The position numbers and the translations under genes are program-made. This document shows positions 10,384 through 26,430 of a stretch of DNA of 35,598 nucleotides, piece after piece; the stretch's first letter is position 1, and the number at the start of each line of letters is the position of its first letter. This DNA comes from Glomus cerebriforme. Its lineage: Eukaryota > Glomeromycota > Glomeromycetes > Glomerales > Glomeraceae. The notes beneath the pieces are model-generated. The model was not told the DNA's origin, did not search any database, and saw nothing but the letters and a program-made list of their open reading frames with translations. The DNA is taken from contig QKYT01000025.1 of assembly GCA_003550305.1 (NCBI GenBank), positions 247,195-282,792 of the forward strand. Reading direction: 5' to 3'.

Positions 10384-10841
10384 AATACTATTTCAGCATG
10401 AGGATGTCTTATGAAAAGATCATGGCTACATCAAGCATAGTCCGAAGGATCTCTATCTATTTTTATACTGCAACTCTTGCATTTGTATGTTTCTGATCCT
10501 CTAATATTCTGAATTTTTTCACACCAACTACATGTCTTTAATGTGTAAGCCTTGTTTTGAATTATCACATGAATTCCTTTCTCTTCTGTTTTTGAAACCA
10601 ATCATTTTCAAAACTTGTAATGAGACCAACAAAGCATCTTTCTAACTGTTTTCCTTGTTATCTTCCATGTTTTTCTATTCACCTCAAAAAGAAAAATAAT
10701 AATTGACTGTTTTTTGATGAATTTCATCTTGCAATTGTCTGATTTTTTATTGCATACAAAAAATAGCTTTGTTAACATGTAATGCTTTCTTTTTTTATTG
10801 AAATTGAAGAGGTCAATCTGTTTTTTTTGATATGAGATCAT
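10384..10841 (-). pseudogene. Relic of a Fanzor/TnpB-type RNA-guided nuclease (C-terminal part)
   Basis: On the minus strand one frame reads IIIFLFEVNRK..KITRKTVRKMLCWSHYKF, then two TGA stops (10608-10610 and 10602-10604), then VSKTEEKGIHVIIQNKAYTL, then KTCSWC, a spacer, YKCKSC and KIDRD, and stops at 10431. The order 'I-x-KT-x-R-x-ML-x-WSH-Y-x-F', 'GI-x-VI..AYT-x-KTCSWC', 'C-K-x-C', 'DRD' is the RuvC and zinc-ribbon C-terminus of TnpB/OrfB and its eukaryotic relatives, the Fanzors. The four zinc cysteines survive. Past DRD the expected N-x-A-R-N-I segment is frameshifted. The N-terminal half is not visible in the AT-rich DNA to the right. It cannot make an active protein. Confidence 0.75.
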
Positions 10842-12175
10842 CCATATATTTACAGAAACAAAAATGCATATTCTTCTATCTTACCTATACCTTTTGTTGA
10901 AAAATACCATATGAATAGAATATAAATTCTTGGATCAATTCAGTTAAAACTACATCCTGTTTTTATGTTTCATATACCTAATGAAATATTTTATTTCAAA
11001 ATAAATAGGTATAATTATATTAATATTACAAACAAATAATATTAATTTAAACTAAAAACTTTTTTCCAAAAAGAGCAAAATTTATTAAGAAATTACAACA
11101 AATTATGCTTTTTATTTTCTAATTTAAAAGATTTTTTTTTTTTTTAGAAATGATTTAATATATTTTGATTAATAAATTTTAATTTAATTTTTCAGTTTAT
11201 TTTATTATTTTTTATTTTCTGTTTTTTTTTTTTTTGATATATAATTACTTTTTTTTTCTAATATTTAATAAATAAAGATAATATTAATTATAATAATATT
11301 TTAAAAAGATTGTTATTTATTTATTATTAGAAGTTGCATTATTAAAAAAATTATAAGTTTTGTAATACTATATAAATTGGAAACTTCTATTACTCATATA
11401 GTTCATCAATATACCAAAATTTATACCTTATATTAGAGGTAAAGAATTTTCAAAATGAAAGCAGTTTAGATAAAAAGAATATTTAGAAATAGTATTAAAT
11501 ATAAATAAACAAATAGAAACATTTTTTTATTATAATAATAAACAATAAGCAAAAATATTTAAACAAAAACTTAATTGAAATAATAAATTTTTATAATAAT
11601 TTCAGTATAAATTTTAAACTATCAGATATGGACATATGGTTAGAAATATTATCAATGAATATTTTTCAGAAGAATAAGAAAAGTATGATTATAACTATAA
11701 TGAGAACTATTTTAATAATAAAGATATTATTAGAAGTTTTAGATAGACTGAAATATATAATAATAATAAATTAAAATAAATTTTAAGCATTCTGAAAATT
11801 CAGATTATTTTGAAAACTTTGATGAAAAAATGGATATGCTAAAAATTATTAATATATTTAATAAACTAATTATAAATAAAAATAATAATACCATAATCCA
11901 AAAAAAAATATCGATATGTAATAATAATTAATATATATAAGAATACACAAATTAAATAGAAAATATTACAATTATTACATTGGTAAATTATGATTAGCAA
12001 TCTAGATAATAGCTAATTGTATTAAAATAAATAGTATTAAAAATAATTGGAAAAAAAAAAAAAAAAAATTACATGATTTAAATAATATATATAATATAAC
12101 TCAAATAGATGTAAATATAGTTTAATTATAAAATTAAATTAATTCTTAAAGTAAGCTAGTTAATAAGCATATAAG
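10842..12175. other. Gene-free, extremely AT-rich DNA
   Basis: No coding frame longer than background was found. The sequence is mostly A/T with homopolymer runs, for example T runs near 11133 and 11224 and an A run near 12051. The missing front of the Fanzor relic may have decayed here beyond recognition. Confidence 0.5.
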
Positions 12176-13420
12176 TAGTGTTTTGAATTAATCAGTTCAG
12201 ATCAGATTTGATTTAAATCTGATCTGATCTGAGTCTAGTTTAAAACAGATCTGAACTGATTTGAATTTGATTAGATCTGATCTGAACTGATCTGAAACTG
12301 AAACTGATTTGAACTGATCTGGATCTAATTAATCCAAAACTGAATCAAACTGAAACTGATTCAGATCTGAAATTGAACTGATCTAAATCTAATTGTTTGT
12401 TCAGTTTCCTAAAAAGAAGAAAAGGAAGACATTAATTATGTTTCCTGAAAGTAAAAAAAATAAAAAGAAATGAATAAATTAACCTCTTAGTTCATTTGTT
12501 CAAGTTCTGTTCGTTCAGCTTCATCCGTTCATTCAGTTTCCTAAAAATAAGAGAAGGAAGACATTAATCACATTTCCTGAAAGTAAAAAAAAATGAAAAG
12601 AAATGAACAAACTAACCTCTTAGTTCATTCGTTCAAGTTCCATTTGTTCAGCTTTATCCGTTCGTCCATTTCCTAAAAATAAGAAAAGAGAGACATTAAT
12701 TATGTTTTTTGAAATTAAAAAAATGAAAGAAATGAATGAACTAACCCCTTAGTTTGTTTGTTCAAGTTTCATTCATTTAGCTTTGTTCATTCATCTGGTT
12801 TTCTAAAAAAAAGAGAAAAGGAAATATTAATTACTTTTCCTAATAATTAATAAAGTAAAAAAAGAATGAACTTATGTTTATCTAAGATTCCAGTCATTCA
12901 GCTTTGTCTGTTTATTCAGTTTTCTAAAAAAAATATTAATTACATTTCCTGAAAGTAAAAAAATAAAAGAAACAAATGAATTAATCTTTTAGTTCATTTG
13001 TTCAAGTTCCGTTCATTCAGCTTTATAATCTGTTCGTCCAGTTTCCTAAAAAAAAAAAAAAAGAAAATATTAATTACTTTCCTAAAAAAATAAAGTAAAA
13101 AAGAACAAACTCACCTTTAGTTTATTCAGAAACTATTTATTCGGTCATCTAGATTCTGTCTTTAAAATCTCTAAAAAAAAGATAAAAATAAAAAAAAAAC
13201 TTTTTTTTTTTATTTATCATATTTAATATATGAAGATCCAAATCTGATCGGATCAGATTCAAATTTTTTTGTACTATGATTTGATCTAATTGGATTAGAT
13301 TCAGATCAGATTTATTTGCTTCAGATCAGATTCACAGATCTTGAATTTGCAAACTGATCTGAATCTGTTTTAAATCAAATCTGTGAATTCAGATCGAATC
13401 AGATTTTTTTTAGAACACTA
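12176..13420. mobile_element. TAGTGTT-ended element, about 1.25 kb, with internal tandem array
   Basis: The left end is TAGTGTTTTGAATTAATCAG. The reverse complement of the right end is TAGTGTTCTAAAAAAAATCT. Both terminal zones (12190-12395 and 13230-13410) are filled with degenerate GATCTGAAT words in both orientations. The flanks CATATAAG and TATATAGA share only a core ATATA, so a target duplication is doubtful. The ends resemble the hAT-like MITE at 2027-2423, which suggests a related non-autonomous family. There is no coding capacity. The centre is taken up by a separate tandem array. Confidence 0.65.
12396..13185. repeat. Tandem array of about 125-bp units, about 6.5 copies
   Basis: Units begin with TTCAGTTTCCTAAAAA-like sequence near 12401, 12533, 12665, 12794, 12916 and 13037, with a broken last copy near 13140. 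Each unit carries the same order: an A/G-rich tract, ACATTAATTA, TTTCCTGAAAGTAAAA, AATGAA..AACC, TTAGTTCATTTGTTCAAG, and TTCAGCTTTATCCG. Spacing shrinks from 132 to 121 bp along the array. It sits inside the TAGTGTT-ended element, so it probably expanded within the element. Confidence 0.85.
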
Positions 13421-15151
13421 TATATAGATTATATTATATATAAATTAAATATATAAATTAAACTAAAAGAAATGTAAAAAAAGTTAGTATTAATAACTGA
13501 CTTTTATAATTTCACTTAAAATATTTCATACTAGTTTAAAAATTCATTAATAATAGTATAACTGATCCTTTATTCTGAAAATTAACACTAACATTTGGTC
13601 CTTAAAAATCTATTAATATTTTATGCTAGTTAAAAAACCTAAAGAACTTGTAAAGAGATTTAGGTAGACTGAATAAAGGGTTTTATTGAGAGGAGAATTT
13701 GGTTACCACATTATCAGATGCTAAAAAAATGGGAAGTGAAACAACCTGATTTATATGTCAGCATTTCTGCTTTTATATCAGATAATTTTAATCCTATTAC
13801 TTAATATAAAAAAATATATTACTATGCGAATAAGATCATTTATGATGAATTTAATCATCTTATTGAAGATCGTGCTTTACATATTTCTTAAGTCGTAACC
13901 TTAGGCTACACTATGATGAAGAAATATGTAGAATTGAAAATCACAAAAGGTACTCATTTCTTTAAAAGCTTAAGGACAAGATTAATTGTATACACAGTAA
14001 GGATATTCTGCATTTTGTGAGATTTACTAATGAAAAAAAAGGATATTAGGGATAGTTATAATCATAGTATGATAGATCAAAACAATGGTAATAATAATAT
14101 TAGTTTAGATTGTATAACAATAAATACTTGTATAGGTAATTTAGATAGTTTCTCACTCATTAATCATATTAACATAGATAATCACTTGATATTAGGTTGG
14201 GAGAATTGTAAATAAAGCATAAAAATCAGTTTGCATTAAGGAGGAGTTACTATTACATTTCACCTTTACAAATCTACTTTCTTGCACAACAAGTTACATT
14301 TTCTTTTTAGAGGGTGTATTCATGATTTATATGATGACAATAAATATAATTAACTTGTCTTAGGAAAAAAAAATAGTAGTGATGTATTAATAGTGAATTA
14401 ATAATAAATTAGTATTAGTATTTATAAAGTTAATTTTTTAAAAAAAATGGAAAATATGTTGTAAAAGTAAGTATTAGAAGATGTTTTAACAATTAATAGT
14501 AATTTTTAAATAAGATATTAAGTTTATTAATTATTTAATATATAAAAATTTGAGTCAATATCACGTGACTAATAAGTTACAAAATGAAAATTTGGCTGGC
14601 ATTATGTACTAATACGTAACAATTCAGTGATACGTGTTGACAGATATTATAAAAAAAATTTGTTGACAAAATTTATGGTTATCGTATATCGATTTGAGGT
14701 GAATACCAAATTTGATAGACCCGGTCAATCGATCCGATCTAGATTTTAGAAATAAACGGGGCTTTGTATTAACATTACATGATAAGATATCTCTCTACCT
14801 TTCGCGTTTTTATTTCTACCTTTAAACGCTGAATTTGGTATAATAATTCGGTAAAATTAGACGCCCAACAACAACAGATCTATCCATATATACCTATGAC
14901 TCAGCTATGAGATTTTGAAAATTATGTCAATTAGACTATCATTTCTAAATTCGTATTGAATTACAAATGTACTACTTCCAATTGATTAAAGACACGTTGT
15001 TACTAAATTTAAAATTAATGCGATGGATCAAAATTTAAATTCAAAATTTTTTTTTTAAATGTTTTAAAATCTTATTAAGATTTAAAAAACATTTTTTATT
15101 TTTTCAACGGTCTATCTTGTTAATATTTGTCCTTTCGATCTGTTTTCAAGA
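13421..15151. other. Gene-poor spacer upstream of the SERCA gene
   Basis: A decayed protein-like stretch can be read forward at about 13740-14215 (QPDLYVSISAFISDNFNPIT, a stop, ANKIIYDEFNHLIEDRALHIS, a stop, and more), but no family was recognised. The last 600 bp are less AT-rich and probably hold the SERCA promoter. A TGACTCA lies at 14897-14903. Confidence 0.4.
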
Positions 15152-19019
<3,868 letters not shown>

Positions 19020-19588
19020 ATTTTGAAAAAAGACAAATATATTTAGCAAATGATGATTGAGATTAATGTAAAGAATTTTATGGACTAATTTTATTTTTAA
19101 ACATTAATATTGCAAGATTAATGAAATAGATATAATTTTCAAGAACTCCTTTATTTTGTTTTTTAAAACCTTTTCTAAAATTGTTCTTTAATTAGCATTT
19201 GTTAATTGCTGTTTATTTAGAGGAGTTTGTATAATATTATTTAGTATAAACGGTATCATACAATGTAATTTATTTTATAATGATATATAATTAAACGGGC
19301 CGATTGGTTATAAAATAAAAAGTATTACGATTATCATCATTTGACATCACTAATTTTTTTTACTATTTTAAGTAAATACAATTTATGATAATGTTATTGA
19401 TTATATAATCATTAATTGTTTAAATAGGATCTACTAATGATCTGCCCTTATCTGTAATTAGATTGGCGAAATGAATAAACCTGACAAATTCTTACAAATC
19501 ATTTTTTTAAAAAAAAAAAAAAAATTTAAAGTCTTCGATTGAACAAGAAATTTTTTAACTTTACAATTTAATAACTTCAAAAAAAAGG
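19020..19588. other. Spacer between SERCA and PDX1
   Basis: AT-rich DNA that holds the SERCA 3' end and the PDX1 promoter. No further gene was seen. A mixed T/A homopolymer stretch lies at 19503-19526. Confidence 0.5.
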
Positions 19589-20918
19589 ATGTCTGAGATA
19601 TTTTCCATTCCAGCTAATTTGGCTCCCAAAGAATCATATTCAACAAAAGTTTCTCAAAATGGAGTTACTTCTCATGCTACTTTTACTGTTAAAACTGGAC
19701 TTGCTCAAAATTTGAAGGTTTGATCACTTTTTTTTTTTAAAAAAAAAATATTATTAAACATTTTCGTGTAGTATAAAAATAACAATAATTTTCAAACTTA
19801 TAGGGGGGAGTCATTATGGACGTAATTAATGCCGAACAAGCTCGAATTGCCGAGGAAGCTGGTGCATGTGCTGTCATGGCGTTAGAACGTGTACCTGCTG
19901 ATATTAGAAAACAAGGTAAATTAAAATCGATCAGATTGTGAATCTTGAATTTACAGAGTGAAATATTTATGAATCATTGACTGCTTACTTAGGTGGAGTG
20001 GCGCGTATGTCAGATCCAAAGATGATCAAAGAGATTAAAGGAGCTGTCACAATTCCAGTGATGGCTAAAGTTAGAATTGGTCATTTCGTTGAAGCTCAGG
20101 TAAAATACATGTATTGTATTGTATCAATTAAGCTGAATTATTCACCTAATTTAAGTTTGACTTTGTAGATTTTAGAGTCTATTGGAATAGATTATATTGA
20201 TGAATCTGAAGTACTAACTCCGGCTGATGAAGAGAATCACATAAATAAGCATAATTATAAAGTTCCTTTTGTATGTGGTGCAAAAAATTTAGGTGAAGCT
20301 CTTCGACGTATTAATGAGGGTGCTGCGATGATACGAACTAAAGGTGAAGCTGGCACAGGAAATATCGTGGAAGCTGTACGTCATATGAGGACCATTACTC
20401 GTGAGATTCGAAAAGCCTCTTTAATGAGTGACGAAGAACTTTACTCTTATGCCAAAGAATTACAGGCACCATATCATTTGTTGAAAGAAACTGCTAAACT
20501 TAAAAGACTTCCAGTTGTAAACTTTTCTGCAGGTGGCATAGCAACGTAAGTAAACTTAGATAACGTACGAATCCAAGTACTTGACTAAAAGTCAATTGCG
20601 TTTATATTATTAGACCGGCAGATGCAGCCATGATGATGCAACTTGGATGTGATGGAGTTTTTGTTGGTTCAGGGATATTCAAATCTGGAGATCCTGTCAA
20701 AAGAGCCAAAGCTATTGTTCAAGCTGTTACTCATTATGATGATCCCAAAATTTTGGCTGAAGTATCGGAAGATCTCGGGGATGCAATGGTAAATTTTTAT
20801 TGTTCAAATGTTTAATAATATTATTCATTATTGAAAGAATTTAATCAATATTCTCTAGGTTGGTATTAATATCGATACATTATCTAACGATCAACTTTTA
20901 TCCAAGAGAGGGTGGTGA
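19589..20918 (+). CDS. PDX1: Pyridoxal 5'-phosphate synthase, PDX1/SNZ subunit
   Basis: PDX1 builds pyridoxal phosphate (vitamin B6) from ribose 5-phosphate, glyceraldehyde 3-phosphate and ammonia; the ammonia normally comes from the PDX2/SNO glutaminase. Six exons (19589-19717, 19804-19915, 19993-20099, 20169-20545, 20614-20788, 20859-20918) give 319 residues, normal for eukaryotic PDX1. The (beta/alpha)8 barrel signatures are all present: [13 protein letters not shown] (Asp49), [22 protein letters not shown] with Lys106, [20 protein letters not shown] with Lys174, [20 protein letters not shown] and [11 protein letters not shown]. The two lysines match the pair that carries the sugar intermediates. 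The C-terminus ends RGW, as is usual. PDX2 is not in the window. The gene converges with aladin, with 212 bp between the stops. Confidence 0.97.
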
Positions 20919-21130
20919 ATTAAATCACCTTGTAATTAATTATAAAGATAATTAGAAATTGACTTTATCAATAGTATATTTGCTATTTAAATAGATGACA
21001 GATAAAACACTAATTTAATTTAGTCAGGAAATAAATTTTATATAATTAAAATAAGTTTTCGTTCTAAAAAGAAAATATTTAACTCATTCTATTTTGCAAT
21101 TATACAACCTATATTCTATATACATTAAAC

Positions 21131-23397
21131 TTATTTGTTAACTTTACTATATAAAAATGGTATAAAAGATATTTGGCCGTCTTCCCATACCTATGGATTA
21201 AATAATAATCAATAAAATAAAAATCGTTTTAAAATTGAAATACTTAATTCTTATCATACGTACCGTACTTAATAAGGATCCTCTAGTAAATTGTTTAGCG
21301 AAGCTTAAAGATATAGGTTTTGGGTCAGCTTGTGCAAAAAATGCACCTTGATCATCAGGATCACTCCATGCAGGTCCTCGCATCGTTCTTGGAAAATTCA
21401 AAAGGTTCGCTTTCTTTGACACTTGTGAAGGTAACTTGGCATCAAAGACAACTAACAATTCTGTATCTTTGAACAATCGCGTATCTTTGAAACATACTAC
21501 AAGGCGTTCACCGTTTGGATCAATTGCCAATTGTTCTATCCCTATTCCAGCGCTAATGAAATGCTTTAGATGGTCACATATTATTACATTTTATATTAAA
21601 CTCAAAGAACTATTATTACCATTCAGGAATTGGAGACAAATCTATTTTAGGTAACCATTCGTAATCAAAGTTTGGAGATACGGAAAGTACATGAATTTCA
21701 CCCTCACGTCCATTGAACCCTAAGAATAAAGCGCGACCATCCGTTGTCCAACATCCTGTCTTAAAAGGGAAAAATTTTTTTCAGCAAAATTTTTTTAAAA
21801 GCAGCAATAAAAAAATTGATTCACCTCAATAGGATATCCATTCGAAGTTATTGTTTTGGATGTCCATCGTTGAGTTTCCCACATTTCAATTTTACCGTCT
21901 CTAAATAACATATTAATTATTAACTATTAACAGTACGCACACAAAAAAATATTAAGTTATCTCAAAATATCTTACAATGATGATGAAAATAAAAATTCTC
22001 CAACAGGACTCCAGCTTAAAAACGTAACTTTGCGACTTCTTGTTAAAGGTATTCCTGTTTCAAGTGCTGTATCCCAAAGAATTATTGATCCATCTGCCGA
22101 ACCCGTTGCTAATGAGGTTATATCACAAGTCAAAGATTGTACTAATAAATTGAATAACTTTTAATTTTTTGAATATAATCAAGGATATTATCCATGTGGA
22201 TGCCAAGCTAATGAGACAATATTTTCGTGTCCAGGATAATGAAGGTAACGCATCCACGAATGAAGACGCGTTGGTACTGATTCTTTCTTCTGTTCAAGTG
22301 AAAGTTCCCATAAACAAATTCCGCTTCTTATATAATTATATAAATTACGTTAAATGAGAAAAGGTAATCCAGTTTATTTATACGCGTATATTTATTCTTT
22401 AATTACAATCGTACCGACATCCGACCGCCAAGATATTTCCACCTAATGGTTTCCAAGCCATACATGTAATCTCTTTTTGCAAGCTATTCTCTAAGACTTC
22501 AGGAAACCACCCTGAAAATTGAAACAAATATATTAATATATTTTCTTAATAATTTTAAAATATTTTATTAAAATTTGCACCTTCGACGCGTAAATCATAT
22601 AAAAAAATGACATCCACTCTATGAACTACTGCGAATATTGAAAAATATGGATGCCAATCAATAATTTTCGCAGGATATCGATCTATTTTCATACGAAGTG
22701 ATTGCATATATTCTTCAGTATCAGCATTGAAAATATATTCATTTAAGAAAGACGGAAGTATATTTCTAATATTTTGAGTTATTTCTTGTATATATGTTTG
22801 AGTTTGATTTAACTGCTCACTTTTAAACAATATTAATTAGTAAAATTATAAAATATACAGGAATTATTTATAATTCTAAAAAACTTACTCAATTGAGCGT
22901 TTCATTGAATCCATAAATCGTCCATAAGCAGTAGGTGATATTGGTAGGTCTGTTACAACTCTTCGAGTACCAAGATGAACTAAATCTGGATGTGAAAGTT
23001 GATAAGGAATTTGTAGGTTTGGAAACACGATACCCTAATAAATATATTTATGAATTAAAAAATTGTGGGTATTATTATACACAAATAACTAAACATAACA
23101 AACCTCAGAATTCACGTATTGTGAGAGGTTTTTTTGGTCTTTGGAACTTCCCAAATTCACTAAAGTAAAAAAGTTAACGGATTGGAATATTAAAAACTTT
23201 TTTAAAATCATATCTAACTCACAAATTTTTCCATCGATTTCCGCTATACTGATCTCGTTTAGACTAGGAGCTTGAAAAATAAAATTGAATTAAGTCAGTA
23301 AAAATTTTCGTGTTTTAAAATATGTATGTTTGATGAATGGTTTTAAATCTCTACTGTAAAAGAATATACCTAAAATTTGAGAAAAATCCAACGACAT
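21131..23397 (-). CDS. AAAS: Aladin, WD-repeat nucleoporin
   Basis: Aladin is a WD-repeat protein of the nuclear pore, lost in yeasts. Twelve exons on the minus strand (23370-23397, 23223-23270, 23104-23159, 22889-23034, 22581-22819, 22415-22511, 22189-22326, 21976-22116, 21825-21900, 21620-21759, 21264-21552, 21131-21190) join to 485 residues; human aladin has 546. Matches to the family in order: DWHPYFSIFAVVHRVDVIFLY, CMAWKPLGGNILAVGC, HYPGHENIVSLAWHPHG, LATGSADGSIILWD, LSWSPVGEFLF, IEMWETQRWT, GCWTTDGRALF, DPNGERLVV and RGSLLSTVWEDGQISFIPF. Together these make a seven-bladed propeller likely. Eleven introns exist; ten are GT-AG and intron 7 (22117-22188) is AT-AC. The start shares a 195-bp promoter with RPL26. 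Other WD proteins fit less well, because the whole order and spacing follow aladin. Confidence 0.9.
22117..22188 (-). other. U12-type AT-AC intron in aladin
   Basis: On the minus strand the 72-nt intron begins ATATCCTTG at 22188 and ends ATAAC at 22117. ATATCCTT is the exact minor-spliceosome 5' splice site. ATCTTTGAC (22137-22129) matches the U12 branch consensus TTCCTTRAY at 7 of 9 places, with its branch A 13 nt from the intron end, inside the normal window. Splicing here joins GGA-TA to C-TCA and gives HPHGYSLATGSADGS, which aligns to aladin without a gap. No GT donor exists that would do the same. Confidence 0.88.
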
Positions 23398-23592
23398 TTT
23401 TTTTTTTTACTTTTATAAATTTTCTCGTTAAAAGTTTCGTGTTTATAACAAACTGTTACACAATAAATGAGCCAGAACTTTTAGGTTTAATTGGTTAAAT
23501 AATTGGCTGAATCAAAGCACATGATATCATAAATTTGTGAAATCAAAAAATTTTTAGATCCTCCTCTTTCAAATTCAAAGGTCTTGGAAACG
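23398..23592. promoter_or_regulatory. Shared promoter of aladin (-) and RPL26 (+)
   Basis: Only 195 bp separate the two start codons, so the core promoters of both genes must lie here or overlap their first introns. T- and A-rich tracts are present near 23398-23410 and 23546-23556. No named factor site could be assigned. Confidence 0.6.
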
Positions 23593-24334
23593 ATGAAATT
23601 TTCTAAAGGTAAGAGAGTTATCGATGAAATTCTTTTCAATTGATTCATGGATTTGATCGTTTTTGAAATTATATGTATAATAAGACAATTTTTAATTGAT
23701 GGATTTATTCAATTAAAAAGAAATCGAATTAACTTTAATAAATTAAAATTTTGTAAATTTTAGACGTCAGTTCTTCTCGACGTAAAAGTCGAAAAGCGCA
23801 TTTTTCTGCACCTTCTTCAGTCCGCAGAAAAATTATGAGTGCTTCATTGTCTAAGGAACTTAGGGAAAAACACAATGTAATTTTTAAAAATTGTTTTTAA
23901 AAAAAAAAAATTTTTTCTTAATTATTAACAAAATTTAATAATAGACTCGATCTATTCCAATTCGTAAAGATGATGAAGTCCGTATCATACGTGGTTCATT
24001 TAAAGGTCGTGATGGAAAAGTACTCAGGGTTTATCGTAAGAGATGGGTTATTCACATCGAACGCATCAATAAGGAAAAAATAAGTGGTAACAATGTCCCG
24101 ATCGGTATTCACCCATCAAATGTTATGATAACTAAGCTAAAAATTAATAAGGACAGGAGACATCTACTGGACCGAAAAAATAGAGCTTCCAAAAAAGAAA
24201 AAGGTAAAGGTAAAGCGACTGAAACTGAAGATATGGAAGAGGTATGTACATTTATAATTACATTATATATGTTTCTAATACATCTAATATACCTTCTTTA
24301 AATTTTTTTTTTTTTTTTTTTTTGTATTTAGTAA
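23593..24334 (+). CDS. RPL26: Ribosomal protein L26 (uL24), large subunit
   Basis: L26/uL24 binds 28S rRNA near the polypeptide exit of the 60S subunit. Four exons (23593-23608, 23764-23876, 23945-24241, 24332-24334) give 142 residues, against 145 in humans. The N-terminus [20 protein letters not shown] and [18 protein letters not shown] are classic L26. The KOW motif [20 protein letters not shown] is followed by [10 protein letters not shown] and [14 protein letters not shown]. The tail is basic, then acidic (EDMEE). The last intron runs directly up to the stop, so TAA is alone in the final coding exon; its acceptor follows a T run of about 23. Exon 1 is only 16 nt, common for ribosomal protein genes. 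It converges with homocitrate synthase. Confidence 0.97.
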
Positions 24335-24838
24335 AAGTAGGTGCTATTAGTTGGAACACTTTATTAAAAAGTGATTATGTTTTTTTAAATAAAAAATTTA
24401 TTAATTACATTAAACTGGTTTTCAAAGTTATGTGTTTACGTTTTAAATAAAAAAGATTAGGATATTTATTTTTAATGGAAATTTTAAATAATTAGTACAC
24501 TTTATATTTAGAGCGGATGATACGAGGTCATCATTAATATGTATATATATATACTTTTGTTTGAAATTGTATTTATTATTACTTTTTTCACAGATAGTAG
24601 TATAATGAAAACCTTTTAAACCCAACAATACAAGCAAAAAAGAAAAAAAGGTACAAATAGTGACAGACAATAGAAAAACATTATATTATATACATAGGTA
24701 TAAAAAATATGTATACGTATTAGCGATCTAAAAAAATGTTCTTCGTCAGGGATGTTTGCGAGGGTTATCCGAAATGAGTAAAATTAGTAAAAAGATACTT
24801 TTGTAGTCTAGAGTTAGAGAGATTAGGGAAGGGGATAA
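24335..24838. other. Convergent 3' spacer between RPL26 and homocitrate synthase
   Basis: This is AT-rich DNA between two stop codons. It should hold the 3' ends and polyadenylation signals of both genes. No further gene was seen. Confidence 0.55.

Positions 24839-26430
<1,592 letters not shown>

Noticed and set aside
12396..13185. CRISPR-like array
   Set aside because: The whole 121-132-bp unit is repeated, with no short constant repeat and variable spacer; it is an ordinary tandem repeat in a eukaryotic element.
22081..22200. A conventional GT-AG intron at this place in aladin
   Set aside because: No GT donor is present between the HPHG codons and the acceptor that keeps the frame; using the TTAG acceptor at CTCATTAG would also remove conserved residues.
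24244..24450. Forward frame of 68 codons after RPL26
   Set aside because: It begins in the last RPL26 intron and runs into 3' DNA.
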